From positions 186,001 through 250,000 of the forward strand of contig NZ_WWEM01000037.1 in NCBI RefSeq assembly GCF_019308285.1: 64,000 bases of DNA, read 5' to 3'. Source of the stretch: Flavobacterium quisquiliarum (GTDB lineage: Bacteria; Bacteroidota; Bacteroidia; Flavobacteriales; Flavobacteriaceae). The position numbers and the translations under genes are program-made. This document shows, piece by piece, positions 52,221-59,943 of the stretch. Numbering within the stretch: position 1 is the first letter of the stretch; each line of letters begins with the position of its first letter. A model generated the notes under the pieces. It did not search any database. It saw nothing but the letters and a program-made list of their open reading frames with translations, and had not been told where the DNA came from.

Positions 52221-52339
52221 TGGGCGTGACCATGTTTGCAAAAAGGCGCTTCCAATCTTTGTGCGTATGTGCGCCTTTCTGCAAACACGGTCGGGCTATC
52301 CATGCTACTTTGGTAGCTTATTCCTATCCCTCACGCGGT
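52221..52339. repeat. REP-like element
   Basis: A 22-bp stem (GACCATGTTTGCAAAAAGGCGC against its complement, two mismatches, 52227-52291) is bounded by TGGGCGTG and GGTCGGGCTATCC, followed by TTCCTATCCCTCACGCGG. From memory, this GGGCGTG...GGTCGGGCTWTCC frame is a very abundant intergenic element in flavobacteria, probably a REP moved by a RAYT transposase. No such transposase is in the window. Confidence 0.65.
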
Positions 52340-52363
52340 CTCATGTAATAAGAAATTCTCATT

Positions 52364-52477
52364 CCTGCAAGGTTTTCAAAACCTTGTAGGTATATTTAGG
52401 AAGTTAAAGTAAAAGACGATTTTAGTTTTTGATTCAAGTTCAGCTTTAAACCTACAAGATTTTGAAAACCTTTCAGG
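52364..52477. repeat. Pair of 27-bp inverted copies
   Basis: CCTGCAAGGTTTTCAAAACC at 52364 and its reverse-complement-like copy at 52451-52477 differ at two of 27 positions. The first copy is itself palindromic and can form a hairpin. No ORF lies between. With the REP-like element they fill the 402-bp gap 52164-52565. Confidence 0.75.
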
Positions 52478-52516
52478 AGTTTGGATTACTTTCATAAATA
52501 TTTTTTACTTTTTTAT

Positions 52517-52545
52517 TTGCTATTCCAAAATAAATAATAACTTTG
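52517..52545 (+). promoter_or_regulatory. Promoter of the membrane-protein/regulator unit
   Basis: TTG at 52517-52519, 18-bp spacer, TAACTTTG at 52538-52545, 20 bp before the ATG. Confidence 0.75.
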
Positions 52546-52565
52546 TAGCGCAAAGTACTTTAATT

Positions 52566-53180
52566 ATGAATCAAAAGCACCAAGAAGATTTAGCACATAT
52601 TCGTTCCATGATGGAGCGCTCTTCCAGATTTATATCGTTAAGCGGACTTTCGGGAGTTTTCGCGGGTCTTTCGGCTTTAATTGGTGGCATATATGTTTAC
52701 CAGCTTTTTAAAGCGAATGGGATGGATTATCTAAGTGATGAACATAGATTGTATTCAGCTAATCTGGTAACCGAATTATTTTGGATTGGAATCATAATTA
52801 TGACGTGTGCATTTGTATTCGGAATCTTTTTTACCATCAGAAAAAGTAGAAAATATAATTTGCCAATCTGGACATCAGCTACAAAAAAGATGCTGTTTAA
52901 TCTGGCAGTTCCGCTTTTTGCAGGTGGAATATTTTGTCTTGCTTTAATGTATCACGGATATTTTGGATTAGTAGCACCTTCAACATTAATATTTTACGGA
53001 CTTGCTGTTCTAAATGCAGAAAAATATACTTTTTCTGATATCAAGTATTTAGGCTTTTCTGAATTAATTTTAGGACTTATTTCTATGTTCTATATTGGAT
53101 ATGGTTTGATTTTTTGGATTTTAGGATTCGGAATTCTACATATTTTATATGGTTTAGTAATGTTCAAAAAATACAAATAA
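52566..53180 (+). CDS. Polytopic membrane protein of unknown function
   Basis: A 204-residue protein with about six hydrophobic segments (for example FISLSGLSGVFAGLSALIGG, FWIGIIIMTCAFVFGIFF and ILGFGILHILYGLVMF) separated by short polar loops. The N-terminus is soluble (MNQKHQEDLAHIRSMMERSS). No catalytic motif is seen. It is 4 bp upstream of a small winged-helix regulator gene, an arrangement common in Bacteroidota in which the two products probably form one regulatory module with the downstream membrane protein. Confidence 0.82.
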   Translation: MNQKHQEDLAHIRSMMERSSRFISLSGLSGVFAGLSALIGGIYVYQLFKANGMDYLSDEHRLYSANLVTELFWIGIIIMTCAFVFGIFFTIRKSRKYNLPIWTSATKKMLFNLAVPLFAGGIFCLALMYHGYFGLVAPSTLIFYGLAVLNAEKYTFSDIKYLGFSELILGLISMFYIGYGLIFWILGFGILHILYGLVMFKKYK

Positions 53181-53184
53181 TTGA

Positions 53185-53475
53185 ATGGGAATTATTGACA
53201 AACTAAATAAAGATTTCGAAAGCCGTGTTAGATTGGGTATTATGTCCATTCTAATGGTTAATGACTGGGTAGATTTTACCGAGATGAAGACGCTTTTGAA
53301 TATCACAGATGGAAATTTGGCAAGTCATTCCTCTGCACTGGAGAAATCCGAATATATTGAAATTAAAAAGGAATTTGTGGGTAAAAAGCCAAAAACATCT
53401 TATCAGGTAACACCGCTTGGCCGCGCGGCGTTTAAAGAACACCTTTCTTATCTCGAAAAATTAATGAAATCTTAG
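53185..53475 (+). CDS. Winged-helix transcriptional regulator (HTH_27/MarR-like)
   Basis: A 96-residue DNA-binding protein: helix-turn-helix around residues 30-55 (FTEMKTLLNITDGNLASHSS), wing around residues 63-80 (KEFVGKKPKTSYQVTPLG), and a C-terminal helix for dimerisation. This is the winged-helix_27 type that resembles small PadR/MarR repressors. It shares an operon with two membrane-protein genes and probably represses them; the signal is unknown. Confidence 0.88.
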   Translation: MGIIDKLNKDFESRVRLGIMSILMVNDWVDFTEMKTLLNITDGNLASHSSALEKSEYIEIKKEFVGKKPKTSYQVTPLGRAAFKEHLSYLEKLMKS

Positions 53476-53534
53476 AAACTAAAATTTTTTATCTAAAAAC
53501 TTTGAATTACAAAGTACTTTTAAAAATTAAAATC

Positions 53535-54833
53535 ATGAAAAAACATCAAATTATTTTGGCTTGTACAGTAGTTTTTGCGCTACTTTTTTACAATGAAGGT
53601 CCTGGAATCAATATTTCTATTTTTGGAGTAGTGTTGACGTTGTTAGTTAGTTATTTCTTTCAGGAAAAACTGGTGGACAGGTCGCATCTTATTTTGGTTA
53701 TGACGTCTATTTTATCTTGCTTTGCTTTTGCTTGGTATGGAGATGCAGCATCGTTTTTTTCTTTAGCCTTATCCATTTTGTTTTTACAATTTAAAACACA
53801 AGACGACGGACTTAAAATCATACAGATTTTTCCATTAATAATATTAAATGGATTTACATCGATAGGGAGGATTTTTATTTTCAGCCAATGGCTTCCTGAG
53901 CGAAAAATTCATAATGATTTTGCTAAGAAACTCGTAGCCTTTGTGTTGATTCCAGTACTATTTCTAGGATTGTTTTTCATTGTTTACTCTTTCGGAAGCA
54001 ATCATTTCTCTTCATTATTTACAGATTACACTTTAGATATTGATATTTTCCAGTTGGTGTTAATCAGCATACTTGGATTTTATATTTCATTTAGTTTTTG
54101 GAATTACTGGGTTCCAGATGCTTGTTACGAATTCAATCCAAAATTGAAAAATGACTTCACTAATATCTCTGAACTAAAAAATCAAAGCACATTTACATTT
54201 CTTGATCTAGACTTCGAAAGAAAAAGTGGTGAAATCACATTGTTTCTTTTAAACATTATGCTTTTGGTTTTTATTGGAACTTATAACTACGAACAATTCT
54301 TTGAAGTTGTCGAAAAAAGCAATTTAAGCGCTGATATACATGAAAGAGTAAACGCAGTAATTTTCTCTATTTTAATGGCGGTAGGCGTAATTCTATTTTA
54401 TTTTAAAGGTGGATTTAATTTTGATGAGAAAGCAAAAACGTTAAAAAACTTAGCTAAAATATGGCTTACATTAAATGTAGTTTTAATTATAAGTGCAATT
54501 ATAAAAAATACCGAATATGTTTCATTTTATGGCTTGACATACAAGCGTCTAGGAGTTTATGCCTTTTTAATCTTGTCTATTGTAGGATTGATAATTTCAT
54601 TTCAGAAAATCAGAAAACAGAAAACCAATGCTTATCTTTTTAACCAAATGGTTTGGTATTTCTATGGAACGATTCTTTTGTGCAGTTATGTGAATTGGGG
54701 GAATATAGTAACCACTTATAATATCTCTGTAAACAAAGGAGTAGAACCCGTTTTTCTAAGTGGATTAAATTTTAATGATGATGCTCGAAGAGACTATTTT
54801 GAAAAAAAACAATCTCGATGGAAAGAATTCTGA
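53535..54833 (+). CDS. DUF4173/DUF4153-like membrane protein, frameshifted C-terminus
   Basis: About 432 residues with some ten hydrophobic segments; resembles DUF4173 by the C-terminal NISVNKGVEPVFLSGLNFNDDARRDYF, which has the form seen in this family. The ATG at 53535 is chosen; a TTG eleven codons upstream is open. The frame ends soon after an eight-A run (54802-54809) in QSRWKEF. Removing one A restores a frame that continues to 54924 (see separate entry). Either a real frameshift, polymerase slippage or a sequencing error; the gene is otherwise intact. Function unknown, in an operon with the winged-helix regulator. Confidence 0.75.
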   Translation: MKKHQIILACTVVFALLFYNEGPGINISIFGVVLTLLVSYFFQEKLVDRSHLILVMTSILSCFAFAWYGDAASFFSLALSILFLQFKTQDDGLKIIQIFPLIILNGFTSIGRIFIFSQWLPERKIHNDFAKKLVAFVLIPVLFLGLFFIVYSFGSNHFSSLFTDYTLDIDIFQLVLISILGFYISFSFWNYWVPDACYEFNPKLKNDFTNISELKNQSTFTFLDLDFERKSGEITLFLLNIMLLVFIGTYNYEQFFEVVEKSNLSADIHERVNAVIFSILMAVGVILFYFKGGFNFDEKAKTLKNLAKIWLTLNVVLIISAIIKNTEYVSFYGLTYKRLGVYAFLILSIVGLIISFQKIRKQKTNAYLFNQMVWYFYGTILLCSYVNWGNIVTTYNISVNKGVEPVFLSGLNFNDDARRDYFEKKQSRWKEF

Positions 54834-54924
54834 AATTATGAGAGAAGAATTGATTGCAAATTATCAAACGGCAGGATTTTTATCTAAAGCTTTGTATTAT
54901 GAATTTTTAGATAAGAAAAAGTAA
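54802..54924 (+). pseudogene. Displaced C-terminal tail of the DUF4173-like protein
   Basis: After an A8 run, the alternative frame reads YFEKNNLDGKNSEIM and then REELIANYQTAGFLSKALYYE, ending at a TAA at 54922-54924 just before the terminator at 54931. That suits the natural end of the upstream protein and adds about 40 residues. The short ORF from ATG 54838 would be the tail alone. Confidence 0.65.
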
Positions 54925-54930
54925 GTAAAC

Positions 54931-54966
54931 AAAAAGTCCCATTTTAAATTATAAATGGGACTTTTT
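54931..54966. terminator. Bidirectional terminator
   Basis: Stem AAAAAGTCCCATTT/AAATGGGACTTTTT between the DUF4173-like gene and convergent rluF. Confidence 0.92.
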
Positions 54967-54970
54967 AATT

Positions 54971-55831
54971 TTAACTATTACCTCTTTTTTTGAATCGAGG
55001 ATCATTTTTAGAAATGTAAGCAGTTCTTCGACTTGAACTTCCAGTTGAATTTCTATTTGAATTTAAATCTGAACTTCTATTGGTATTTTCAACCTTTGGC
55101 AGACTTGCTTCTTCCGTTTTACTAGAAGGCTCAATCAATTGGTTTAATTCTTTGATTTCAGCATCAGTCAAATCACGATAACGTCCAACGGGAACATCCA
55201 AAGAAATATTAATGATTCTGATACGTTTTAATGCCGTAACTTCATAGCCCAAATATTCAGCCATTCTTCTAATCTGGCGGTTTAATCCTTGCGTTAAAAT
55301 GATTTTGAAAGTATATTTACTAATTTGTTCGACTTTACACTTTTTTGTAACCGTATCTAAAATCGGAACACCATTTCCCATACGCTGGATAAAACGATCT
55401 GTAATTGGTCTGTCAACTGTAACGGTATATTCTTTTTCGTGATTATTTCTGGCACGAAGAATTTTATTTACAATATCGCCATCATTGGTCATAAAAATCA
55501 ATCCTTCACTGGCTTTATCCAATCTTCCAATTGGGAAAATTCGTTTGGGATAATTAATATAATCTACAATATTGTTTTTAACTTCCAGGTTGGTGGTGCA
55601 TTCAATTCCAACAGGTTTATTGAATGCTAGATAAATCATTTTTTCGTTTTTTTCAACAATCAACTTTCCGTCTATTCGCACTTCATCATCCGGTGAAACT
55701 TTAGTTCCCATTTCTGGTACAACACCATTTATTGTCACGCGTCTTTCTTCAATCAATTTGTCAGCTTCACGACGAGAACAATATCCTGTTTCGCTTATAA
55801 ATTTATTAAGACGTTTTAAATTTTCTTCCAT
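54971..55831 (-). CDS. rluF: 23S rRNA pseudouridine synthase (RluF-like)
   Basis: Isomerises uridine in 23S rRNA (U2604 in E. coli). S4 RNA-binding domain at residues 6-60 (LNKFISETGYCSRREADKLI), then the RsuA-type catalytic domain: PIGRLDKASEGLIFMTNDG with the catalytic aspartate in RLD, and LTQGLNRQIRRMAEYLGYEV. The last 50 residues (TNRSSDLNSNRNSTGSSSRR) are low-complexity, Ser/Asn/Arg-rich and probably disordered. RluF rather than RluB is suggested by KRIRIINISLDVPVG; medium confidence. Confidence 0.9.
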   Translation of the reverse strand: MEENLKRLNKFISETGYCSRREADKLIEERRVTINGVVPEMGTKVSPDDEVRIDGKLIVEKNEKMIYLAFNKPVGIECTTNLEVKNNIVDYINYPKRIFPIGRLDKASEGLIFMTNDGDIVNKILRARNNHEKEYTVTVDRPITDRFIQRMGNGVPILDTVTKKCKVEQISKYTFKIILTQGLNRQIRRMAEYLGYEVTALKRIRIINISLDVPVGRYRDLTDAEIKELNQLIEPSSKTEEASLPKVENTNRSSDLNSNRNSTGSSSRRTAYISKNDPRFKKRGNS

Positions 55832-55945
55832 ACTGCAAAAGTAGCTAAAAAAATGATTTTAGGTTTCAGATTTTAGATTTTAGATTTTTTTGAAATAGGG
55901 ATAGAAACCTTTGTCACTTTGGATCTCTGTACCTTTGCATCTTTT

Positions 55946-56290
55946 TTAAGAATGAAACTGAGAGCTGTCTTCTGGAGTTTCTTTTCTTTCAAACATGCCG
56001 TAATCGCGAACTACAGTTGCAATCCTTAAATGATAATCTTTAAAAATTCCGTTTCTTCCTTTTGCTTGCGCATGACGATGCATTTCAAGATTTCTCCATT
56101 GCTGAATACTTTCTTCGTCTTTCCAAAAAGATAAAGACAATATTTTTTCAGGATCACTAAGGCTCTGAAATCTTTCAATGGAAATAAATCCATCAATGTG
56201 GTTCAGTTCAGGACGAAGACTTGCTGCAATATCTAAATATTCGTCTTTCTTGCCTTCGTTAGGAATTACTTCAAAAATTACAGCGATCAT
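55946..56290 (-). CDS. ABM-domain protein (antibiotic biosynthesis monooxygenase fold)
   Basis: A 114-residue dimeric ferredoxin-like protein: IAVIFEVIPNEGKKDEYLD, a helix with RPELNHIDGFISIERF, then LSFWKDEESIQQWRNLEMHRHAQ. These fit the ABM/YgiN superfamily, whose members are cofactor-independent monooxygenases, haem-degrading enzymes or unknown. The histidine pair HRHAQ is typical of the family. No redox cofactor site is seen. The short gap 55832-55945 carries GATTTTAGATTTTAG-like low-complexity repeats. Confidence 0.85.
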   Translation of the reverse strand: MIAVIFEVIPNEGKKDEYLDIAASLRPELNHIDGFISIERFQSLSDPEKILSLSFWKDEESIQQWRNLEMHRHAQAKGRNGIFKDYHLRIATVVRDYGMFERKETPEDSSQFHS

Positions 56291-56390
56291 TTTAATTGTA
56301 GATTTTAGAATTCAGATTTTAGATTTGAGAAAAGCCTTTGTTGTTTTGCTTCTTTGTTACTTTGAGCTTTGAGAATAAAAACTTAGTGTC

Positions 56391-57260
56391 TTAGCGACTT
56401 AGCGGCTCAGAATCTTCAAAAAGAAACTCAATCACTTTATCATATAATTCATCATCGTGCATTCCGTGGCCTAACCCATCAGTTTCAATAAACTGACTGT
56501 TTTTCCAATTGCTGGCTATCTTTTTCCCTTCTTCAAAAGCTACAATTTTATCTGAAATATCATGTGCTATAAAGCCAGGAACGTTAAACTCTGAGGCAAA
56601 TTTTTGTCCCGAGAAATCTTCCAGTTTAAAGTTGAAACGATTTATGAATTTACTTTCTAATAGAGAAAGCATTCTTTTATTTAGACTCAGCATTGAGATA
56701 TAATTGTCAATCAGCGTTTTTAAATCGGATGGAGCACCAAGAATCACCATTTTATTTATACTGGTATTAGGAAATAAATATTGATGATAAACGCAGGCCG
56801 CACCTCCAATAGAATGTCCAATAATAATTTCAGGCTGATATTTTTCAACCGCTTTATTAATGAATTCAGCGTAAAGTGGCACATTAAATTCTTTACCGCT
56901 GCTTTGTCCATGAGCTGGTGCGTCAAGAGCAATTATCGTACTTCCTGATTTTTGAAGATGAGGAAGTGTTTTTTTCCAGCGAGAAGAATTGCTTTCCCAG
57001 CCATGAACTAAAAGAATTTTGGTTTCGTTTCCTTTCCAGATATAAGTTTGAAAATGATGTTCATTATGATGAAATGTTTCTGTTTCTGTATTTTTTAAGA
57101 TTTTTGGAAGTTCTTCTTTTTTTAATCTTCCAACTCGTGGCTGGCTAAAAAGGGCATAAGAAAGCTCCATGGCTCTTTGCGGACGCACATAACTCAAAAA
57201 ATTAATATAAGATCCAACGGATTTTAATGTAATAAAACGAATTCCTTTTTTAATTTTCAA
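56391..57260 (-). CDS. Alpha/beta hydrolase
   Basis: A 289-residue cytoplasmic hydrolase. The nucleophile elbow is GHSIGGAACV, the oxyanion segment LLVHGWESNSSRW, the acid in the IAHDISDKIVAF region and the catalytic histidine in DGLGHGMHDDE. The start used is a TTG; no ATG lies near it (the next is 30 codons on). No signal peptide. Substrate unknown. The gap on the lower side (56291-56390) carries more GATTTTAG-like phrases. Confidence 0.85.
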   Translation of the reverse strand: MKIKKGIRFITLKSVGSYINFLSYVRPQRAMELSYALFSQPRVGRLKKEELPKILKNTETETFHHNEHHFQTYIWKGNETKILLVHGWESNSSRWKKTLPHLQKSGSTIIALDAPAHGQSSGKEFNVPLYAEFINKAVEKYQPEIIIGHSIGGAACVYHQYLFPNTSINKMVILGAPSDLKTLIDNYISMLSLNKRMLSLLESKFINRFNFKLEDFSGQKFASEFNVPGFIAHDISDKIVAFEEGKKIASNWKNSQFIETDGLGHGMHDDELYDKVIEFLFEDSEPLSR

Positions 57261-57320
57261 AACTTAATTTTTTCTAAAGGTAAAAAATATGATTATAAAC
57301 TTGCTAAAAAAAAAAAAATT

Positions 57321-57403
57321 GCCACAGATTAAAAAGATGAAATAGATTTTTATTCTCAAAATTTGAGTATTCCTAATCTGTGTTAATCTTTTTAATCTGT
57401 GGC
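57321..57403. repeat. Intergenic inverted repeat
   Basis: Perfect 18-bp arms GCCACAGATTAAAAAGAT (57321-57338) and ATCTTTTTAATCTGTGGC (57386-57403) enclose 47 bp. It fills the gap between the alpha/beta hydrolase and the coiled-coil gene and belongs to the same class of nested palindromes as 48119-48347. Confidence 0.8.
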
Positions 57404-57423
57404 AAAAAAATAACTGCAAAAAA

Positions 57424-57446
57424 AAGTCCCGATTTAATCGGGACTT
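57424..57446 (-). terminator. Terminator of the coiled-coil gene
   Basis: Stem AAGTCCCGA/TCGGGACTT; minus-strand transcripts run into T-rich sequence after it. Confidence 0.85.
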
Positions 57447-57451
57447 GATAT

Positions 57452-58231
57452 TTAGAATTTTGCGAACAATTGTTCCATTTTTTCTTTTTCTTCTTCAGCT
57501 AATTGTGTATCAACTAAGATTCTTCCAGAGTGTTCATCAGTGATGATTTTCTTTCTAGAAGCAATTTCAACCTGAGTTTGTGGTGGAATTGTAAAGAAAG
57601 ATCCGGCAGAAGCCCCTCTTTCGATAGAAACTACAGCTAATCCGTTACGAACACTGCTTCTGATTCTGTTGTAAGCAGCTAATAATCTGTCTTCGATTTG
57701 CGCAGAAAATTCAGCAGATTTCTCAGTTAAGAAAGTTTCTTCTTTCTGAGTTTCAGCCATAATAGCATCTAATTCAGATTTTTTATGTTTTAAATGAGAG
57801 CTTTTAGCATCAAGTTTTTCTTTTAAGTTAGAAATAACTTCTTTTTTGTGCTCGATAGAAGCTTTCATTTCTTTGATTTGCTTTTCAGCCAATTGAATTT
57901 CTAATTCCTGAAATTCAACTTCTTTTGTCAAAGAATTAAATTCTCTGTTGTTACGTACTGATTCTTGTTGTTTTGTGTACTTTTTGATCACTTCTTTATG
58001 CTCCTCAATAGCAATTTTCTTTGCTTTGATTTGCTCCTCAATCACTTCAAGTTCACCTTTCAGTTTTTCTGAACGAGTGCTCAAACCTGCAACTTCATCT
58101 TCTAAATCTTCAACTTCTAAAGGAAGTTCTCCTCTAACGTTTCTGATTTCGTCAATTCTAGAGTCAATAAGCTGTAAATCGTATATTGCTCTTAACTTGT
58201 CCTCAACACTTAATTCTTTCGTATTCGTCAT
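57452..58231 (-). CDS. Coiled-coil protein with degenerate zinc ribbon (zf-RING_7 family)
   Basis: A 259-residue protein: a long coiled coil (about residues 10-185), then a compact domain that in relatives is a C4 zinc ribbon. Relatives have paired cysteines; here the corresponding residues read GASAGSFFTIPPQTQVEIASRK and DEHSGRILVD, with no cysteine at all. The fold-defining IPPQ and GRILVD remain. It is 3 bp downstream of the Nif3-like gene, an association also seen in other bacteria. The function is unknown; DNA or RNA binding has been proposed for the family. Confidence 0.88.
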   Translation of the reverse strand: MTNTKELSVEDKLRAIYDLQLIDSRIDEIRNVRGELPLEVEDLEDEVAGLSTRSEKLKGELEVIEEQIKAKKIAIEEHKEVIKKYTKQQESVRNNREFNSLTKEVEFQELEIQLAEKQIKEMKASIEHKKEVISNLKEKLDAKSSHLKHKKSELDAIMAETQKEETFLTEKSAEFSAQIEDRLLAAYNRIRSSVRNGLAVVSIERGASAGSFFTIPPQTQVEIASRKKIITDEHSGRILVDTQLAEEEKEKMEQLFAKF

Positions 58232-58234
58232 ATT

Positions 58235-59329
58235 CTATAAGTACTTAACTGGATTTGTATTTTCTTCCGATAAAATGATTGCAAAATTAAGAATTTTTTT
58301 TCGAAGATAATCAACAATATAATTTTTTGTATAACGTTCACTCTCAAAATGACCAATATCGGCCAAAAGTAACTTGTTTTCAGCTTCATAAAACTGATGA
58401 TACTTCAAATCTGCCGTCAAAAAAGCATCGGCTCCAGCCTGAATTGCATTTTTTATGGCAAAACTTCCAGAACCTCCAAGGACGGCTACTTTTTTTATTT
58501 TTTTTCCTAAAAAAGCAGAATGACGAATTCCGTCAGCGATCATTTTATCTTTCACAGACAAAAGAAAATCTTTTTCATCTATTTCATTTTCCAATTCGCC
58601 AATCATTCCTAAACCAATATTTTGATGCTGGTTTTGTAAATCGTAAATTTCATAAGCTACTTCCTCATAAATATGGTTCGAAAAAAGCGCTTTTAAAATT
58701 CTGGATTGAAGGTGTTTTTCAAAAACAACTTCGATTTTAATTTCTTCTCCAGTATGAAGCTTTCCTTTTTCTCCAATTACAGGATTGCTGTCTTCGTTTC
58801 CTTGAAAAGTAAAAAATCCCTGTGTATTAAAACTGCAGTTGTCATAATTTCCAATTTTTCCTGCACCGGCTTCAAATAAAGCATTTCGAACTTTGTCTGC
58901 ATTATCCGGAACGGTAAAAGTGACTAGTTTTTGTATAAAGTTATTTTTAGGAATTAATATTTTAGTATTAACTAAACCTAAAGTATCACAGAAAATTTTA
59001 TTTACTCCAGCTGAATGATTATCTAAAGCTGTGTGTACGGCATAAATAGCGATGTCATTTTTAATGGCTTTTAAAATAGCTCGTTCGACATAATTTTTGC
59101 CTGTAATTTTCTTAATTCCAGAAAATAAAATAGGGTGGAAGCATACAACCAGATTACAGTTTTTAGATATGGCTTCGTCAATTACATTTTCTAATGCGTC
59201 ATGACATACTAAAACACCCGAACATTCAGTTTCTGAGTTTCCAACTAAAAGACCAACATTGTCAAAATCTTCGGCGTATGCCAAAGGTGCCATTTCTTCC
59301 AGAACGGATATAATATTTTTGATTTTCAT
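58235..59329 (-). CDS. Nif3-like dinuclear metal centre protein (YbgI/NIF3 family)
   Basis: A 364-residue protein with the two-half Nif3 plan: N-terminal part with DNVGLLVGN, CFHPILFSG and VHTALDNHSAGVN, an inserted CutA/PII-like domain (about residues 120-245), and C-terminal GGSGSFAIKNAIQAGADAF and ADIGHFESE. Histidines and acidic residues at HP, HTALDN and GHFESE match the dinuclear metal site. Annotated in databases as GTP cyclohydrolase 1 type 2, though that activity is poorly supported. Confidence 0.93.
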   Translation of the reverse strand: MKIKNIISVLEEMAPLAYAEDFDNVGLLVGNSETECSGVLVCHDALENVIDEAISKNCNLVVCFHPILFSGIKKITGKNYVERAILKAIKNDIAIYAVHTALDNHSAGVNKIFCDTLGLVNTKILIPKNNFIQKLVTFTVPDNADKVRNALFEAGAGKIGNYDNCSFNTQGFFTFQGNEDSNPVIGEKGKLHTGEEIKIEVVFEKHLQSRILKALFSNHIYEEVAYEIYDLQNQHQNIGLGMIGELENEIDEKDFLLSVKDKMIADGIRHSAFLGKKIKKVAVLGGSGSFAIKNAIQAGADAFLTADLKYHQFYEAENKLLLADIGHFESERYTKNYIVDYLRKKILNFAIILSEENTNPVKYL

Positions 59330-59386
59330 TTTTATGTTTTTCAGATTTTTACTAGTATAGATTATTTCTACTAATGGTATAAATAG

Positions 59387-59419
59387 TTGGTACTAAAAAG
59401 TACAAATTTAGTACATTTG
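59387..59419 (+). promoter_or_regulatory. Promoter and operator of the toxin-antitoxin pair
   Basis: TTG at 59387-59389, 22-bp spacer and TACATTTG at 59412-59419 form the promoter. The inverted repeat GTACTAAA-N9-TTTAGTAC (59390-59414) fills the spacer exactly and overlaps the first bases of the -7 box. An autorepressor binding here would exclude RNA polymerase. Confidence 0.75.
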
Positions 59420-59439
59420 TAATATAAAATTTATAAGTC

Positions 59440-59682
59440 ATGACAACTATAAAAATTAACGAGCGTACGAAGACTGGAAAAGCATTTATGGAAATGTTCG
59501 AAGCTTTTTTTAAGGGTCTTGATGGTATTGAAATTGTCGAAACAGATAGTTATGGACAGGTTAATGAAGAAGAAAGTCCATATAATCCAGAATTTGTAGA
59601 TATGGTTTTGAAATCTGCCAAAAGTAAAAATAGTACTGAAGTTAATCCTAAGGATGTATGGGGAAGTTTAGGATTGAAATAA
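59440..59682 (+). CDS. Antitoxin of a YoeB-type module
   Basis: An 80-residue acidic protein directly upstream of a YoeB-like toxin; the coding regions overlap by 25 bp, so production is coupled and antitoxin comes first. It begins TIKINERTKTGKAFMEMF, predicted as a helix; the second half is a disordered acidic linker (NEEESPYNPEFVDMV) that could wrap the toxin. I cannot place it in the usual Phd/YefM family; the identification rests on position and the operator upstream. Confidence 0.75.
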   Translation: MTTIKINERTKTGKAFMEMFEAFFKGLDGIEIVETDSYGQVNEEESPYNPEFVDMVLKSAKSKNSTEVNPKDVWGSLGLK

Positions 59683-59939
59683 AAGACCTGGCAAAAAAAC
59701 ACATAATTCAGCATTATAAGTCAGGTGATAAAAAAAGCATTAAAAATATTGAAAAAATTCTTTTAGAACTGACTGAAACTCCTTTCGAAGGAAGTGGTAA
59801 TCCTGAGCCATTAAAATATGAACTTTCTGGATTTTGGTCTAGAAGAATAAATCAAAAAGACAGAATGATATATTATCTAGAAGATGATACAGTGACAATT
59901 TTTATCGTTTCTGCAATGGGGCATTATTCTGATAAATAA
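59658..59939 (+). CDS. Txe/YoeB-family mRNA interferase toxin
   Basis: A 93-residue RelE-superfamily endoribonuclease that would cut mRNA on the ribosome. The core is EPLKYELSGFWSRRINQKDR followed by MIYYLEDD, and the C-terminal GHYSDK carries the conserved His89-Tyr90 pair used for catalysis in YoeB. The basic Arg-rich loop SRRI is present too. Length and the catalytic residues suggest an active toxin. Preceded by its antitoxin. Confidence 0.9.
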   Translation: MGKFRIEIKDLAKKHIIQHYKSGDKKSIKNIEKILLELTETPFEGSGNPEPLKYELSGFWSRRINQKDRMIYYLEDDTVTIFIVSAMGHYSDK

Positions 59940-59943
59940 TTCT

